Positions 25,490 through 38,089 of a stretch of 64,000 bases of DNA are shown here, one piece after another. Source of the stretch: Odiellus spinosus (lineage: Eukaryota > Arthropoda > Arachnida > Opiliones > Phalangiidae); NCBI GenBank assembly GCA_963920705.1, contig CAWUCO010000183.1:1082268-1146267 (forward strand), given 5' to 3'. The notes beneath the pieces are model-generated. The model saw nothing but the letters and a program-made list of their open reading frames with translations. It was not told where the DNA came from and ran no database searches. Numbering within the stretch: position 1 is the first letter of the stretch; every line of letters begins with the position of its first letter. The position numbers and the translations under genes are program-made.

Positions 25490-26095
25490 GGAAAAACCTG
25501 ATTGGAAAAACCTGATTGGAAAAACCTGATTGGAAAAACCTGATTGGAAAAGACTGATTGGAAAAACCTGATTGAAAAACCTGATTGGAAAAACCTGATT
25601 GGAAAAACGTGATTGGAAAAACGTGGTTGGAAAAACGTGATTGGAAAAACGTGATTGGAAAAACGTGATTGGAAAAACGTGATTGGAAAAACGTGATTGG
25701 AAAAACGTGATTGGAAAAACGTGATTGGAAAAACGTGATTGGAAAAACGTAATTGGAAAAACCTGATTGGAAAAACCTGATTGGAAAAACCTGATTGGAA
25801 AAACCTGATTGGAAAAACCTGATTGGAAAAACTTGATTTAAAAAACCTGATTGGAAAAACCTGATTGGAAAAACCTGATTGGAAAAACCTGATTGGAAAA
25901 ACCTGATTGGAAAAACCTGATTGGAAAAATCTGATTGGAAAAACCTGATTGGAAAAACCTGATTGGAAAAACCTGATTGGAAAAACCTGATTGGAAAAAC
26001 CTGATTGGAAAAACCTGATTGGAAAAACCTGATTGGACAAACCTGATTGGAAAAACCTGATTGGAAAAACCTGATTCTAAAAACCTGATTTTAAA
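25490..26095 (+). repeat. First CCTG blocks
   Basis: CCTG 25,490-25,607, CGTG to about 25,760, then CCTG to about 26,090. Distinctive units are AAAGACTG near 25,551, a 13-mer GATTGAAAAACCTG near 25,571, ACTTGATTTAAAAAACC near 25,831, AATCTG near 25,930, GGACAAACCTG near 26,036, and terminal GATTCTA and GATTTTA. All except the 13-mer recur 6,462-6,463 bp further right. Confidence 0.92.
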
Positions 26096-27930
26096 AACGT
26101 GATTGGAAAAACGTGATTGGAAAAACGTGATTGGAAAAACGTGATTGGAAAAACGTGATTGGAAAAACGTGAATGGAAAAACGTGATTTGGAAAAACGTG
26201 ATTTGGAAAAACGTGATTGGAAAAACGTGATTGGAAAAACGTGATTTGGAAAAACGTGAATTGGAAAAACGTGATTGGAAAAACGTGATTGGAAAAACGT
26301 GATTTGGAAAAACGTGATTTGGAAAAACGTGATTTGGAGAAACGTGACGTGATTGGAAAAACGTGATTGGAAAAACGTGATTGGAAAAACGTGATTGGAA
26401 AAACGTGATTGGAAAAACGTGATTGGAAAAACGTGATTTGGAAAAACGTGATTAGAAAAACGTGATTGGAAAAACGTGATTTGGAAAAACGTGATTTGGA
26501 AAAACGTGATTTGGAAAAACGTGATTGGAAAAACGTGATTTGGAAAAACGTGATTGGAAAAACGTGAATGGAAAAACGTGATTTGGAAAAACGTGATTTG
26601 GAAAAACGTGATTGGAAAAACGTGATTGGAAAAACGTGATTTGGAAAAACGTGATTTGGAAAAACGTGATTTGGAAAAACGTGATTGGAAAAACGTGATT
26701 GGAAAAACGTGATTTGGAAAAACGTGATTTGGAAAAACGTGATTGGAAAAACGTGATTGGAAAAACGTGATTTGGAAAAACGTGATTTGGAAAAACGTGA
26801 TTTGGAAAAACGTGACGTGATTGGAAAAACGTGATTGGAAAAACGTGATTGGAAAAACGTGATTGGAAAAACGTGATTGGAAAAACGTGATTTGGAAAAA
26901 CGTGATTGGAAAAACGTGATTGGAAAAACGTGATTTGGAAAAACGTGATTTGGAAAAACGTGATTTGGAAAAACGTGATTGGAAAAACGTGATTTGGAAA
27001 AACGTGATTGGAAAAACGTGAATGGAAAAACGTGATTTGGAAAAACGTGATTTGGAAAAACGTGATTGGAAAAACGTGATTGGAAAAACGTGATTTGGAA
27101 AAACGTGATTTGGAAAAACGTGATTGGAAAAACGTGATTGGAAAAACGTGATTTGGAAAAACGTGATTTGGAAAAACGTGATTTGGAAAAACGTGACGTG
27201 ATTGGAAAAACGTGATTGGAAAAACGTGATTGGAAAAACATGATTGGAAAAACGTGATTGGAAAAACGTGATTGGAAAAACGTGATTGGAAAAACGTGAT
27301 TGGAAAAACGTGATTGGAAAAACGTGATTGGAAAAACGTGATTGGAAAAACGTGATTGGAAAAACGTGATTGGAAAAACGTGATTGGAAAAACGTGATTG
27401 GAAAAACGTGATTGGAAAAACGTGATTGGAAAAACGTGATTGGAAAAAACGTGATTGGAAAAACGTGATTGGAAAAACGTGATTGGAAAAACGTGATTGG
27501 AAAAACGTGATTGGAAAAACGTGATTGGAAAAACGTGATTGGAAAAACGTGATTGAAAAAACGTGATTGGAAAAACGTGATTGAAAAAACGTGATTGGAA
27601 AAACGTGATTGGAAAAACGTGATTGGAAAAACGTGATTGGAAAAACGTGATTGGAAAAACGTGATTGGAAAAACGTGATTGGAAAAACGTGATTGGAAAA
27701 ACGTGATTGGAAAAACGTGATTGGAAAAACGTGATTGGAAAAACGTGATTGGAAAAACGTGATTGGAAAAACGTGATTGGAAAAACGTGATTGGAAAAAC
27801 GTGATTGGAAAAACGTGATTGGAAAAACGTGATTGGAAAAACGTGATTGGAAAAACGTGATTGGAAAAACGTGATTGGAAAAACGTGATTGGAAAAACGT
27901 GATTGGAAAAACGTGATTGGAAAAACGTGA
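26096..27930 (+). repeat. Three 15-mer/19-mer cassettes and a long CGTG run
   Basis: 15-mer cassettes at about 26,175-26,350, 26,430-26,823 and 26,885-27,200 each end in one 19-mer; GAATGG units lie near 26,172, 26,572 and 27,020. The first has GATTTGGAGAAACG at its end. After 27,200 there is a plain CGTG run to the GATTTTAAAAACG unit at 27,931, with one CATG near 27,240 and a unit with six A after 27,440. Confidence 0.88.
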
Positions 27931-28966
27931 TTTTAAAAACGTGATTGGAAAAACGTGATTGGAAAAACCTGATTGGAAAAACCTGATTGGAAAAACCTGA
28001 TTGGAAAAACCTGATTGGAAAAACCTGATTGGAAAAACCTGATTGGAAAAACCTGATTGGAAAAACCTGATTGGAAAAACCTGATTGGAAAAACCTGATT
28101 GGAAAAACCTGATTGGAAAAACCTGATTGGAAAAACCTGATTGGAAAAACCTGATTGGAAAAACCTGATTGGAAAAACCTGATTGTAAAAACCTGATTGG
28201 AAAAACCTGATTGGAAAAACCTGATTGGAAAAACGTGATTGGAAAAACGTGATTGGAAAAACGTGATTGGAAAAACGTGATTGGAAAAACGTGATTGGAA
28301 AAACGTGATTGGAAAAACGTGATTGGAAAAACCTGATTGGAAAAACCTGATTGGAAAAACCTGATTGGAAAAACCTGATTGAAAAATCCTGATTGGAAAA
28401 ACCTGATTGGAAAAACCTGATTGGAAAAACCTGATTGGAAAAACCTGATTGGAAAAACCTGATTGGAAAAACCTGATTGGAAAAACCTGATTGGAAAAAC
28501 CTGATTGGAGAAACCTGATTGGAAAAACCTGATTGGAAAAACCTGATTGGAAAAACCTGATTGGAAAAACCTGATTGGAAAAACCTGATTGGAGAAACCT
28601 GATTGGAGACACCTGATTGGAAAAACCTGATTGGAAAAACCTGATTGGAAAAACCTGATTGGAAAAACCTGATTGGAAAAACCTGATTGGAAAAACCTGA
28701 TTGGAAAAACCTGATTGGAAAAACCTGATTGGAAAAACCTGATTGGAAAAACCTGATTGGAAAAACCTGATTGGAAAAACCTGATTGGAAAAACCTGATT
28801 GGAAAAACCTGATTGGAAAAACCTGATTGTAAAAACCTGATTGGAAAAACCTGATTGGAAAAACCTGATTGGAAAAACGTGATTGGAAAAACGTGATTGG
28901 AAAAACGTGATTGGAAAAACGTGATTGGAAAAACGTGATTGGAAAAACGTGATTGGAAAAACGTGA
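27931..28966 (+). repeat. 1,036-bp tandem duplication, copy A
   Basis: Starts with GATTTTAAAAACG, then CCTG, seven CGTG units and CCTG. Markers are GATTGTAAAAACC (T at 28,186), GATTGAAAAATCC at 28,381 and GGAGACACC at 28,605. Each recurs exactly 1,036 bp (74 x 14) later. A second GATTGTAAAAACC at 28,830 is not repeated. Confidence 0.92.
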
Positions 28967-29866
28967 TTTTAAAAACGTGATTGGAAAAACGTGATTGGAA
29001 AAACCTGATTGGAAAAACCTGATTGGAAAAACCTGATTGGAAAAACCTGATTGGAAAAACCTGATTGGAAAAACCTGATTGGAAAAACCTGATTGGAAAA
29101 ACCTGATTGGAAAAACCTGATTGGAAAAACCTGATTGGAAAAACCTGATTGGAAAAACCTGATTGGAAAAACCTGATTGGAAAAACCTGATTGGAAAAAC
29201 CTGATTGGAAAAACCTGATTGTAAAAACCTGATTGGAAAAACCTGATTGGAAAAACCTGATTGGAAAAACGTGATTGGAAAAACGTGATTGGAAAAACGT
29301 GATTGGAAAAACGTGATTGGAAAAACGTGATTGGAAAAACGTGATTGGAAAAACGTGATTGGAAAAACCTGATTGGAAAAACCTGATTGGAAAAACCTGA
29401 TTGGAAAAACCTGATTGAAAAATCCTGATTGGAAAAACCTGATTGGAAAAACCTGATTGGAAAAACCTGATTGGAAAAACCTGATTGGAAAAACCTGATT
29501 GGAAAAACCTGATTGGAAAAACCTGATTGGAAAAACCTGATTGGAGAAACCTGATTGGAAAAACCTGATTGGAAAAACCTGATTGGAAAAACCTGATTGG
29601 AAAAACCTGATTGGAAAAACCTGATTGGAGAAACCTGATTGGAGACACCTGATTGGAAAAACCTGATTGGAAAAACCTGATTGGAAAAACCTGATTGGAA
29701 AAACCTGATTGGAAAAACCTGATTGGAAAAACCTGATTGGAAAAACCTGATTGGAAAAACCTGATTGGAAAAACCTGATTGGAAAAACCTGATTGGAAAA
29801 ACCTGATTGGAAAAACCTGATTGGAAAAACCTGATTGGAAAAACCTGATTGGAAAAACCTGATTGG
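28967..29866 (+). repeat. 1,036-bp tandem duplication, copy B (shortened)
   Basis: Same order as copy A, with markers at 29,222, 29,417 and 29,641. It departs from copy A before 29,866, where copy A has GATTGTA and this copy has a plain unit and then CGTG. Confidence 0.92.
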
Positions 29867-30633
29867 AAAAACGTGATTGGAAAAACGTGATTTGGAAAAA
29901 CGTGATTGGAAAAACGTGATTGGAAAAACGTGATTTGGAAAAACGTGATTTGGAGAAACGTGATTTGGAAAAACGTGATTGGAAAAACGTGATTTGGAAA
30001 AACGTGGTTGGAAAAACGTGAATGGAAAAACGTGATTTGCAAAAACGTGATTGGAAAAACGTGATTGGAAAAACGTGATTGGAAAAACGTGATTTGGAAA
30101 AACGTGATTTGGAAAAACGTGATTGGAAATACGTGATTGGAAAAACGTGATTTGGAAAAACGTGATTTGGAAAAACGTGATTTGGAAAAACGTGACGTGA
30201 TTGGAAAAACGTGATTGGAAAAACGTGATTGGAAAAACGTGATTGGAAAAACGTGATTGGAAAAACGTGATTGGAAAAACGTGATTGGAAAAACGTGATT
30301 GGAAAAACGTGATTGGAAAAACGTGATTGGAAAAACGTGATTCGAAAAACATGATTGGAAAAACGTGATTGGAAAAACGTGATTGGAAAAACGTGATTGG
30401 AAAAACGTGATTGGAAAAACGTGATTGGAAAAACGTGATTGGAAAAACGTGATTGGAAAAACGTGATTGGAAAAACGTGATTGGAAAAACGTGATTGGAA
30501 AAACGTGATTGGAAAAACGTGATTAGAAAAACGTGATTGGAAAAACGTGATTGGACAAACGTGATTGGAAAAACGTGATTGGAAAAACGTGATTGGAAAA
30601 ACGTGATTGGAAAAACGTGATTGGAAAAACGTG
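29867..30633 (+). repeat. 15-mer cassette and plain CGTG run
   Basis: A cassette of 15-mers with GATTTGGAGAAACG, CGTGGTTGG and GAATGG, ending in a 19-mer near 30,194. A plain CGTG run follows with single changes, including GATTCGAAAAACATG near 30,345 and GGACAAACG near 30,554. Confidence 0.87.
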
Positions 30634-32560
30634 ATTAGAAAAACGTGATTGGAAAAACGTGATTTAAAAAACGTGATTGGAAAAACGTGATTGGAAAAAC
30701 GTGATTGGAAAAACGTGATTGGAAAAACGTGATTGGAAAAACGTGATTGGAAAAACGTGATTGGAAAAACGTGATTGGAAAAACGTGATTGGAAAAACGT
30801 GATTGGAAAAACGTGATTGGAAAAACGTGATTGGAAAAACGTGATTGGAAAAACGTGATTGGAAAAACGTGATTGGAAAAACGTGATTGGAAAAACGTGA
30901 TAGGAAAAACGTGATTGGAAAAACGTGATTGGAAAAACGTGATTGGAAAAACGTGATTGGAAAAACGTGATTGGAAAACGTGATTGGAAAAACGTGATTG
31001 AAAAAACGTGATTGGAAAAACGTGATTGGAAAAACGTGATTGGAAAAACGTGATTGCAAAAACGTGATTGAAAAAACGTGATTGGAAAAACGTGATTGGA
31101 AAAAGGTGATTGGAAAAAGGTGATTGGAAAAAGGTGATTGGAAAAAGGTGATTGGAAAAAGGTGATTGGAAAAAGGTGATTGGAAAAACGTGATTGGAAA
31201 AACGTGATTGGAAAAACGTGATTGGAAAAAAATGATTGGAAAAACGTGATTGGAAAAACGTGATTGGAAAAACGTGATTGGAAAAACGTGATTGGAAAAA
31301 CGTGATTGGAAAAACGTGATTGGAAAAACGTGATTGGAAAAACGTGATTGGAAAAACGTGATTGGAAAAACGTGATTGGAAAAACGTGATTGGAAAAACG
31401 TGATTGGAAAAACGTGATTGGAAAAACGTGATTGGAAAAACGTGATTGAAAAAACGTGATTGGAAAAACGTGATTGGAAAAACGTGATTGGAAAAACGTG
31501 ATTGGAAAAACGTGATTGGAAAAACGTGATTGGAAAAACGCGATTGGAAAAACGTGATTGGAAAAACGTTTTTGGAAAAACGTGATTGGAAAAACGTGAT
31601 TGGAAAAACGTGATAGGAAAAACGTGATTGGAAAAACGTGATTGGAAAAACGTGATTGGAAAAACGTGATTGGAAAAACGTGATTGGAAAAACGTGATTG
31701 GAAAAACGTGATTGGAAAAACGTGATTGAAAAAACGTGATTGGAAAAACGTGATTGGAAAAACGTGATTGAAAAAACGTGATTGGAAAAACGTGATTGGA
31801 AAAACGTGATTGGAAAAACGTGATTGGAAAAACGTGATTGGAAAAACGTGATTGGAAAAACGTGATTGGAAAAACGTGATTGGAAAAACGTGATTGGAAA
31901 AACGTGATTGGAAAAACGTGATTGGAAAAACGTGATTGGAAAAACGTGATTGGAAAAACCTGATTGGAAAAACCTGATTGGAAAAACCTGATTGGAAAAA
32001 CCTGATTGGAAAAGACTGATTGGAAAAACCTGATTGGAAAAACCTGATTGGAAAAACCTGATTGGAAAAACGTGATTGGAAAAACGTGGTTGGAAAAACG
32101 TGATTGGAAAAACGTGATTGGAAAAACGTGATTGGAAAAACGTGATTGGAAAAACGTGATTGGAAAAACGTGATTGGAAAAACGTGATTGGAAAAACGTG
32201 ATTGGAAAAACGTAATTGGAAAAACCTGATTGGAAAAACCTGATTGGAAAAACCTGATTGGAAAAACCTGATTGGAAAAACCTGATTGGAAAAACTTGAT
32301 TTAAAAAACCTGATTGGAAAAACCTGATTGGAAAAACCTGATTGGAAAAACCTGATTGGAAAAACCTGATTGGAAAAACCTGATTGGAAAAATCTGATTG
32401 GAAAAACCTGATTGGAAAAACCTGATTGGAAAAACCTGATTGGAAAAACCTGATTGGAAAAACCTGATTGGAAAAACCTGATTGGAAAAACCTGATTGGA
32501 CAAACCTGATTGGAAAAACCTGATTGGAAAAACCTGATTCTAAAAACCTGATTTTAAAAA
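30634..32560 (+). repeat. Copy of 24.34-26.09 kb
   Basis: Begins with GATTAGA and GATTTAAAAAACG as at 24,340 and ends with the CCTG-GATTCTA-GATTTTA string as at 26,069-26,095. The offset is 6,295 at the start, 6,798 at the CGCGATT and second GATAGG markers, and 6,462-6,463 from the first CCTG block on. The first shift is an extra ~503 bp (36 units less one base, matching a 13-mer near 30,969) that contains the GGTG run. The second is a net loss of about 24 units. Confidence 0.9.
31098..31181 (+). repeat. GGTG run, 6 units
   Basis: Six GGAAAAAGGTGATT units (C to G at position 8), in the segment absent from the 24.3 kb copy. A unit reading AAAAAAATG follows near 31,226. Confidence 0.94.
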
Positions 32561-33940
32561 CGTGATTGGAAAAACGTGATTGGAAAAACGTGATTGGAAA
32601 AACGTGATTGGAAAAACGTGATTGGAAAAACGTGATTGGAAAAACGTGATTGGAAAAACGTGATTGGAAAAACGTGATTGGAAAAACGTGATTGGAAAAA
32701 CGTGATTGGAAAAACCTGATTGGAAAAACCTGATTGGAAAAACCTGATTGGAAAAACCTGATTGGAAAAACCTGATTGGAAAAACCTGATTGGAAAAACC
32801 TGATTGGAAAAACCTGATTGGAAAAACGTGATTGGAAAAACCTGATTGGAAAAACCTGATTGGAAAAACCTGATTGGAAAAACCTGATTGGAAAAACCTG
32901 ATTGGAAAAACCTGATTGGAAAAACCTGATTGGAAAAACCTGATTGGAAAAACCTGATTGGAAAAACCTGATTGGAAAAACCTGATTGGAAAAACCTGAT
33001 TGGAAAAACCTGATTGGAAAAACCTGATTGGAAAAACCTGATTGGAAAAACCTGATTGGAGAAACCTGATTGGAAAAACCTGATTGGAAAAACCTGATTG
33101 GAAAAACCTGATTGGAAAAACCTGATTGGAAAAACCTGATTGGAAAAACCTGATTGGAAAAACCTGATTGGAAAAACCTGATTGGAAAAACCTGATTGGA
33201 AAAACCTGATTGGAAAAACCTGATTGGAAAAACCTGATTGGAAAAACGTGATTGGAAAAACGTGATTGGAAAAACGTGATTGGAAAAACGTGATTGGAAA
33301 AACGTGATTGGAAAAACGTGATTGGAAAAACGTGATTGGAAAAACGTGATTGGAAAAACCTGATTGGAAAAACGTGATTGGAAAAACGTGATTGGAAAAA
33401 CCTGATTGGAAAAACCTGATTTTAAAAACCTGATTGGAAAAACGTGATTGGAAAAACGTGATTGGAAAAACGTGATTGGAAAAACGTGATTGGAAAAACG
33501 TGATTTTAAAAACGTGATTGGAAAAACGTGATTGGAAAAACGTGATTGGAAAAACGTGATTGGAAAAACGTGATTGGAAAAACGTGATTGGAAAAACGTG
33601 ATTGGAAAAACGTGATTGGAAAAACGTGATTGGAAAAACGTGATTGGAAAAACGTGATTGGAAAAACCTGATTGGAAAAACCTGATTGGAAAAACCTGAT
33701 TGGAAAAACCTGATTGGAAAAACCTGGTTGGAAAAACCTGGTTGGAAAAACGTGATTGGAAAAACGTGATTGGAAAAACGTGATTGGAAAAACGTGATTG
33801 GAAAAACGTGATTGGAAAAACGTGATTGGAAAAACGTGATTGGAAAAACGTGATTGGAAAAACGTGATTGGAAAAACGTGATTTGAAAAACCTGATTGGA
33901 AAAACCTGATTGGAAAAACCTGATTGGAAAAACCTGATTG
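32561..33940 (+). repeat. CCTG-rich mixed blocks
   Basis: CGTG to about 32,705, CCTG to about 33,240 with a single CGTG unit near 32,828, then CGTG with isolated CCTG units near 33,358 and 33,400-33,435. CGTG with GATTTTA near 33,504 follows, then CCTG with two CCTGGTTGG units at 33,726 and 33,740, and CGTG to about 33,890. Confidence 0.88.
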
Positions 33941-35858
33941 GAAAAACTTGATTTAAAAAACCTGATTGGAAAAACCTGATTGGAAAAACCTGATTGGAAA
34001 AACCTGATTGGAAAAACCTGATTGGAAAAACCTGATTGGAAAAACCTGATTGGAAAAACCTGATTGGAAAAACCTGATTGGAAAAACCTGATTGGAAAAA
34101 CCTGATTGGAAAAACCTGATTGGAAAAACCTGATTGGAAAAACCTGATTGGAAAAACCTGATTGGAAAAACCTGATTGGAAAAACCTGATTGGAAAAACC
34201 TGATTGGAAAAACCTGATTGGAAAAACGTGATTGAAAAACGTGATTGGAAAAACGTGATTGGAAAAACGTGATTGGAAAAACGTGATTGGAAAAACGTGA
34301 TTGGAAAAACGTGATTGGAAAAACGTGATTGGAAAAACGTGATTGGAAAAACGTGATTGGAAAAACGTGATTGGAAAAACGTGATTGGAAAAACGTGATT
34401 GGAAAAACGTGATTGGAAAAACGTGATTGGAAAAACGTGATTGGAAAAACTTGATTGGAAAAACCTGATTGGAAAAACCTGATTGGAAAAACCTGATTGG
34501 AAAAACCTGATTGGAAAAACCTGATTGGAAAAACCTGGTTGGAAAAACCTGGTTGGAAAAACGTGATTGGAAAAACGTGATTGGAAAAACGTGATTGGAA
34601 AAACGTGATTGGAAAAACGTGATTGGAAAAACGTGATTGGAAAAACGTGATTGGAAAAACGTGATTGGAAAAACGTGATTGGAAAAACGTGATTGGAAAA
34701 ACCTGATTGGAAAAACCTGATTGGAAAAACCTGATTGGAAAAACCTGATTGGAAAAACTTGATTTAAAAAACCTGATTGGAAAAACCTGATTGGAAAAAC
34801 CTGATTGGAAAAACCTGATTGGAAAAACCTGATTGGAAAAACCTGATTGGAAAAACCTGATTGGAAAAACCTGATTGGAAAAACCTGATTGGAAAAACCT
34901 GATTGGAAAAACCTGATTGGAAAAACCTGATTGGAAAAACCTGATTGGAAAAACCTGATTGGAAAAACCTGATTGGAAAAACCTGATTGGAAAAACCTGA
35001 TTGGAAAAACGTGATTGGAAAAACGTGATTGGAAAAACGTGATTGGAAAAACGTGATTGAAAAAACGTGATTGGAAAAACGTGATTGGAAAAACGTGATT
35101 GGAAAAACGTGATTGGAAAAACGTGATTGGAAAAACGTGATTGGAAAAACGTGATTGAAAAAACGTGATTGGAAAAACGTGATTGGAAAAACGTGATTGG
35201 AAAAACGTGATTGGAAAAACGTGATTGGAAAAACGTGATTGGAAAAACTTGATTGGAAAAACCTGATTGGAAAAACCTGATTGGAAAAACCTGATTGGAA
35301 AAACCTGATTGGAAAAACCTGATTGGAAAAACCTGGTTGGAAAAACCTGGTTGGAAAAACGTGATTGGAAAAACGTGATTGGAAAAACGTGATTGGAAAA
35401 ACGTGATTGGAAAAACGTGATTGGAAAAACGTGATTGGAAAAACGTGATTGGAAAAACGTGATTGGAAAAACGTGATTGGAAAAACCTGATTGGAAAAAC
35501 CTGATTGGAAAAACCTGATTGGAAAAACCTGATTGGAAAAACCTGATTGGAAAAACTTGATTTAAAAAACCTGATTGGAAAAACCTGATTGGAAAAACCT
35601 GATTGGAAAAACCTGATTGGAAAAACCTGATTGGAAAAACCTGATTGGAAAAACCTGATTGGAAAAACCTGATTGGAAAAACCTGATTGGAAAAACCTGA
35701 TTGGAAAAACCTGATTGGAAAAACCTGATTGGAAAAACCTGATTGGAAAAACCTGATTGGAAAAACCTGATTGGAAAAACCTGATTAGAAAAACCTGATT
35801 GGAAAAACCTGATTGGAAAAACCTGATTGGAAAAACCTGATTCTAAAAACCTGATTGG
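33941..35858 (+). repeat. 0.8-kb higher-order repeat
   Basis: Module: ACTTGATTTAAAAAACC, 18-20 CCTG units, 16-18 CGTG units, one ACTTGATTGG, about five CCTG units, two CCTGGTTGG units, about ten CGTG units, a few CCTG units. ACTTGATTTA is at 33,946, 34,757 and 35,555, and the CCTGGTTGG pair at 33,726, 34,537 and 35,335: spacings of 811 and 798 in both cases. 798 is 57 units; 811 is 58 units minus one base, matching a 13-mer near 34,231. The end carries GATTAGA near 35,785 and GATTCTA near 35,842. Confidence 0.9.
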
Positions 35859-37404
35859 AAAAACGTGATTGGAAAAACGTGATTGGAAAAACGTGATTGG
35901 AAAAACGTGATTGGAAAAACGTGATTGGAAAAACGTGATTGGAAAAACGTGATTGGAAAAACGTGATTGGAAAAACGTGATTGGAAAAACGTGATTGGAA
36001 AAACCTGATTGGAAAAAATTGATTGGAAAAACCTGATTGGAAAAACCTGATTGGAAAAACCTGATTGGAAAAACCTGATTGGAAAAACCTGATTGGAAAA
36101 ACCTGATTGGAAAAACCTGATTGGAAAAACCTGATTGGAAAAACCTGATTGGAAAAACCTGATTGGAAAAACCTGATTGGAAAAACCTGATTGGAAAAAC
36201 CTGATTGGAAAAACCTGATTGGAAAAACCTGATTGGAAAAACCTGATTGGAAAAACCTGATTGGAAAAACCTGATTGGAAAAACCTGATTGGAAAAACGT
36301 GATTGGAAAAACGTGATTGGAAAAACGTGATTGGAAAAACGTGATTGGAAAAACGTGATTGGAAAAACGTGATTGGAAAAACGTGATTGGAAAAACGTGA
36401 TTGGAAAAACGTGATTGGAAAAACGTGATTGGAAAAACGTGATTGGAAAAACGTGATTGGAAAAACGTGATTTGAAAAACGTGATTGGAAAAACGTGATT
36501 GGAAAAACGTGATTGGAAAAACGTGATTGGAAAAACGTGATTGGAAAAACGTGATTGGAAAAACGTGATTGGAAAAACGTGATTGGAAAAACGTGATTGG
36601 AAAAACGTGATTGGAAAAACGTGATTGGAAAAACGTGATTGGAAAAACGTGATTGGAAAAACGTGATTGGAAAAAGGTGATTGGAAAAAGGTGATTGGAA
36701 AAAGGTGATTGGAAAAAGGTGATTGGAAAAAGGTGATTGGAAAAACGTGATTGGAAAAACGTGATTGGAAAAACGTGATTGGAAAAACGTGATTGGAAAA
36801 ACGTGATTGGAAAAACGTGATTGGAAAAACGTGATTGGAAAAACGTGATTGGAAAAACGTGATTGGAAAAACGTGATTGGAAAAACGTGATTGAAAAAAC
36901 GTGATTGGAAAAACGTGATTGGAAAAACGTGATTGGAAAAACGTGATTGGAAAAACGTGATTGGAAAAACGTGATTGGAAAAACGTGATTGGAAAAACGT
37001 GATTGAAAAAACGTGATTGGAAAAACGTGATTGGAAAAACGTGATTGGAAAAACGTGAATGGAAAAACGTGATTGGAAAAACGTGATTGGAAAAACGTGA
37101 TTGGAAAAACGTGATTGGAAAAACGTGATTGGAAAAACGTGATTGGAAAAACGTGATTGGAAAAACGTGATTGGAAAAACGTGATTGGAAAAACGTGATT
37201 GGAAAAACGTGATTGGAAAAACGTGATTGGAAAAACCTGATTGGAAAAACCTGATTGGAAAAACCTGATTGGAAAAACCTGATTGGAAAAACCTGATTGG
37301 AAAAACTTGATTGGAAAAACCTGATTGGAAAAACCTGATTGGAAAAACCTGATTGGAAAAACCTGATTTGAAAAACCTGATTGGAAAAACGTGATTGGAA
37401 AAAC
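35859..37404 (+). repeat. CGTG/CCTG blocks around a GGTG run
   Basis: CGTG to 36,000, CCTG to about 36,295 (with AATTGATT near 36,017), CGTG to about 37,230 including the GGTG run at 36,669, then CCTG to about 37,388 with ACTTG near 37,309 and GATTTGAAAAACC near 37,368. Confidence 0.88.
36669..36738 (+). repeat. GGTG run, 5 units
   Basis: Five GGAAAAAGGTGATT units inside a CGTG block. Confidence 0.94.
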
Positions 37405-37704
37405 GTGATTTGGAAAAACGTGATTGGAAAAACGTGATTGGAAAAACGTGATTTGGAAAAACGTGATTTGGAAAAACGTGATTTGGAAAAACGTGATTGG
37501 AAAAACGTGATTTGAAAAAACGTGATTGGAAACACGTGAATGGAAAAACGTGATTTGGAAAAACGTGATTTGGAAAAACGTGATTGGAAAAACGTGATTG
37601 GAAAAACGTGATTTGGAAAAACGTGATTTGGAAAAACGTGATTGGAAAAACGTGATTGGAAAAACGTGATTTGGAAAAACGTGATTTGGAAAAACGTGAC
37701 GTGA
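37405..37704 (+). repeat. 15-mer/19-mer cassette
   Basis: Unit lengths read 15-14-14-15-15-15-14-15-14, then GAATGG, then 15-15-14-14-15-15-14-14-15-15-19. The unit before GAATGG is GGAAACACG, which creates a CACGTG hexamer near 37,533. Confidence 0.88.
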
Positions 37705-38089
37705 TTGGAAAAACGTGATTAGAAAAACGTGATTGGAAAAACGTGATTGGAAAAACGTGATTGGAAAAACGTGATTGGAAAAACGTGATTGGAAAAACGT
37801 GATTGGAAAAACGTGATTGGAAAAACGTGATTGGAAAAAGGTGATTGGAAAAACGTGATTGGAAAAACGTGAATGGAAAAACGTGATTGGAAAAACCTGA
37901 TTGGAAAAACCTGATTGGAAAAACCTGATTGGAAAAACCTGATTGGAAAAACCTGATTGGAAAAACCTGATTGGAAAAACCTGATTGGAAAAACCTGATT
38001 GGAAAAACCTGATTGGAAAAACCTGATTGGAAAAACCTGATTGGAAAAACCTGATTGGAAAAACCTGATTGGAAAAACGTGATTGGAAA
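37705..38089 (+). repeat. CGTG then CCTG spacer
   Basis: About 13 CGTG units with one AAAAAGGTG near 37,839 and a GAATGG near 37,871, then about 13 CCTG units and one or two CGTG units leading into the next cassette. Confidence 0.87.

Noticed and set aside
25838..30352. A 1,504-codon open frame on the minus strand, with others up to 1,533 codons (35,843-40,444; 56,509-59,628; 60,862-63,528; 35,785-38,223; 30,635-32,503; 24,340-26,040)
   Set aside because: The repeat has no stop codon on that strand in any frame, several of these frames overlap each other, and starts and stops fall at chance variants such as CATG, GATTCTA or GATTAGA. There is no domain, signal or non-repeat sequence.
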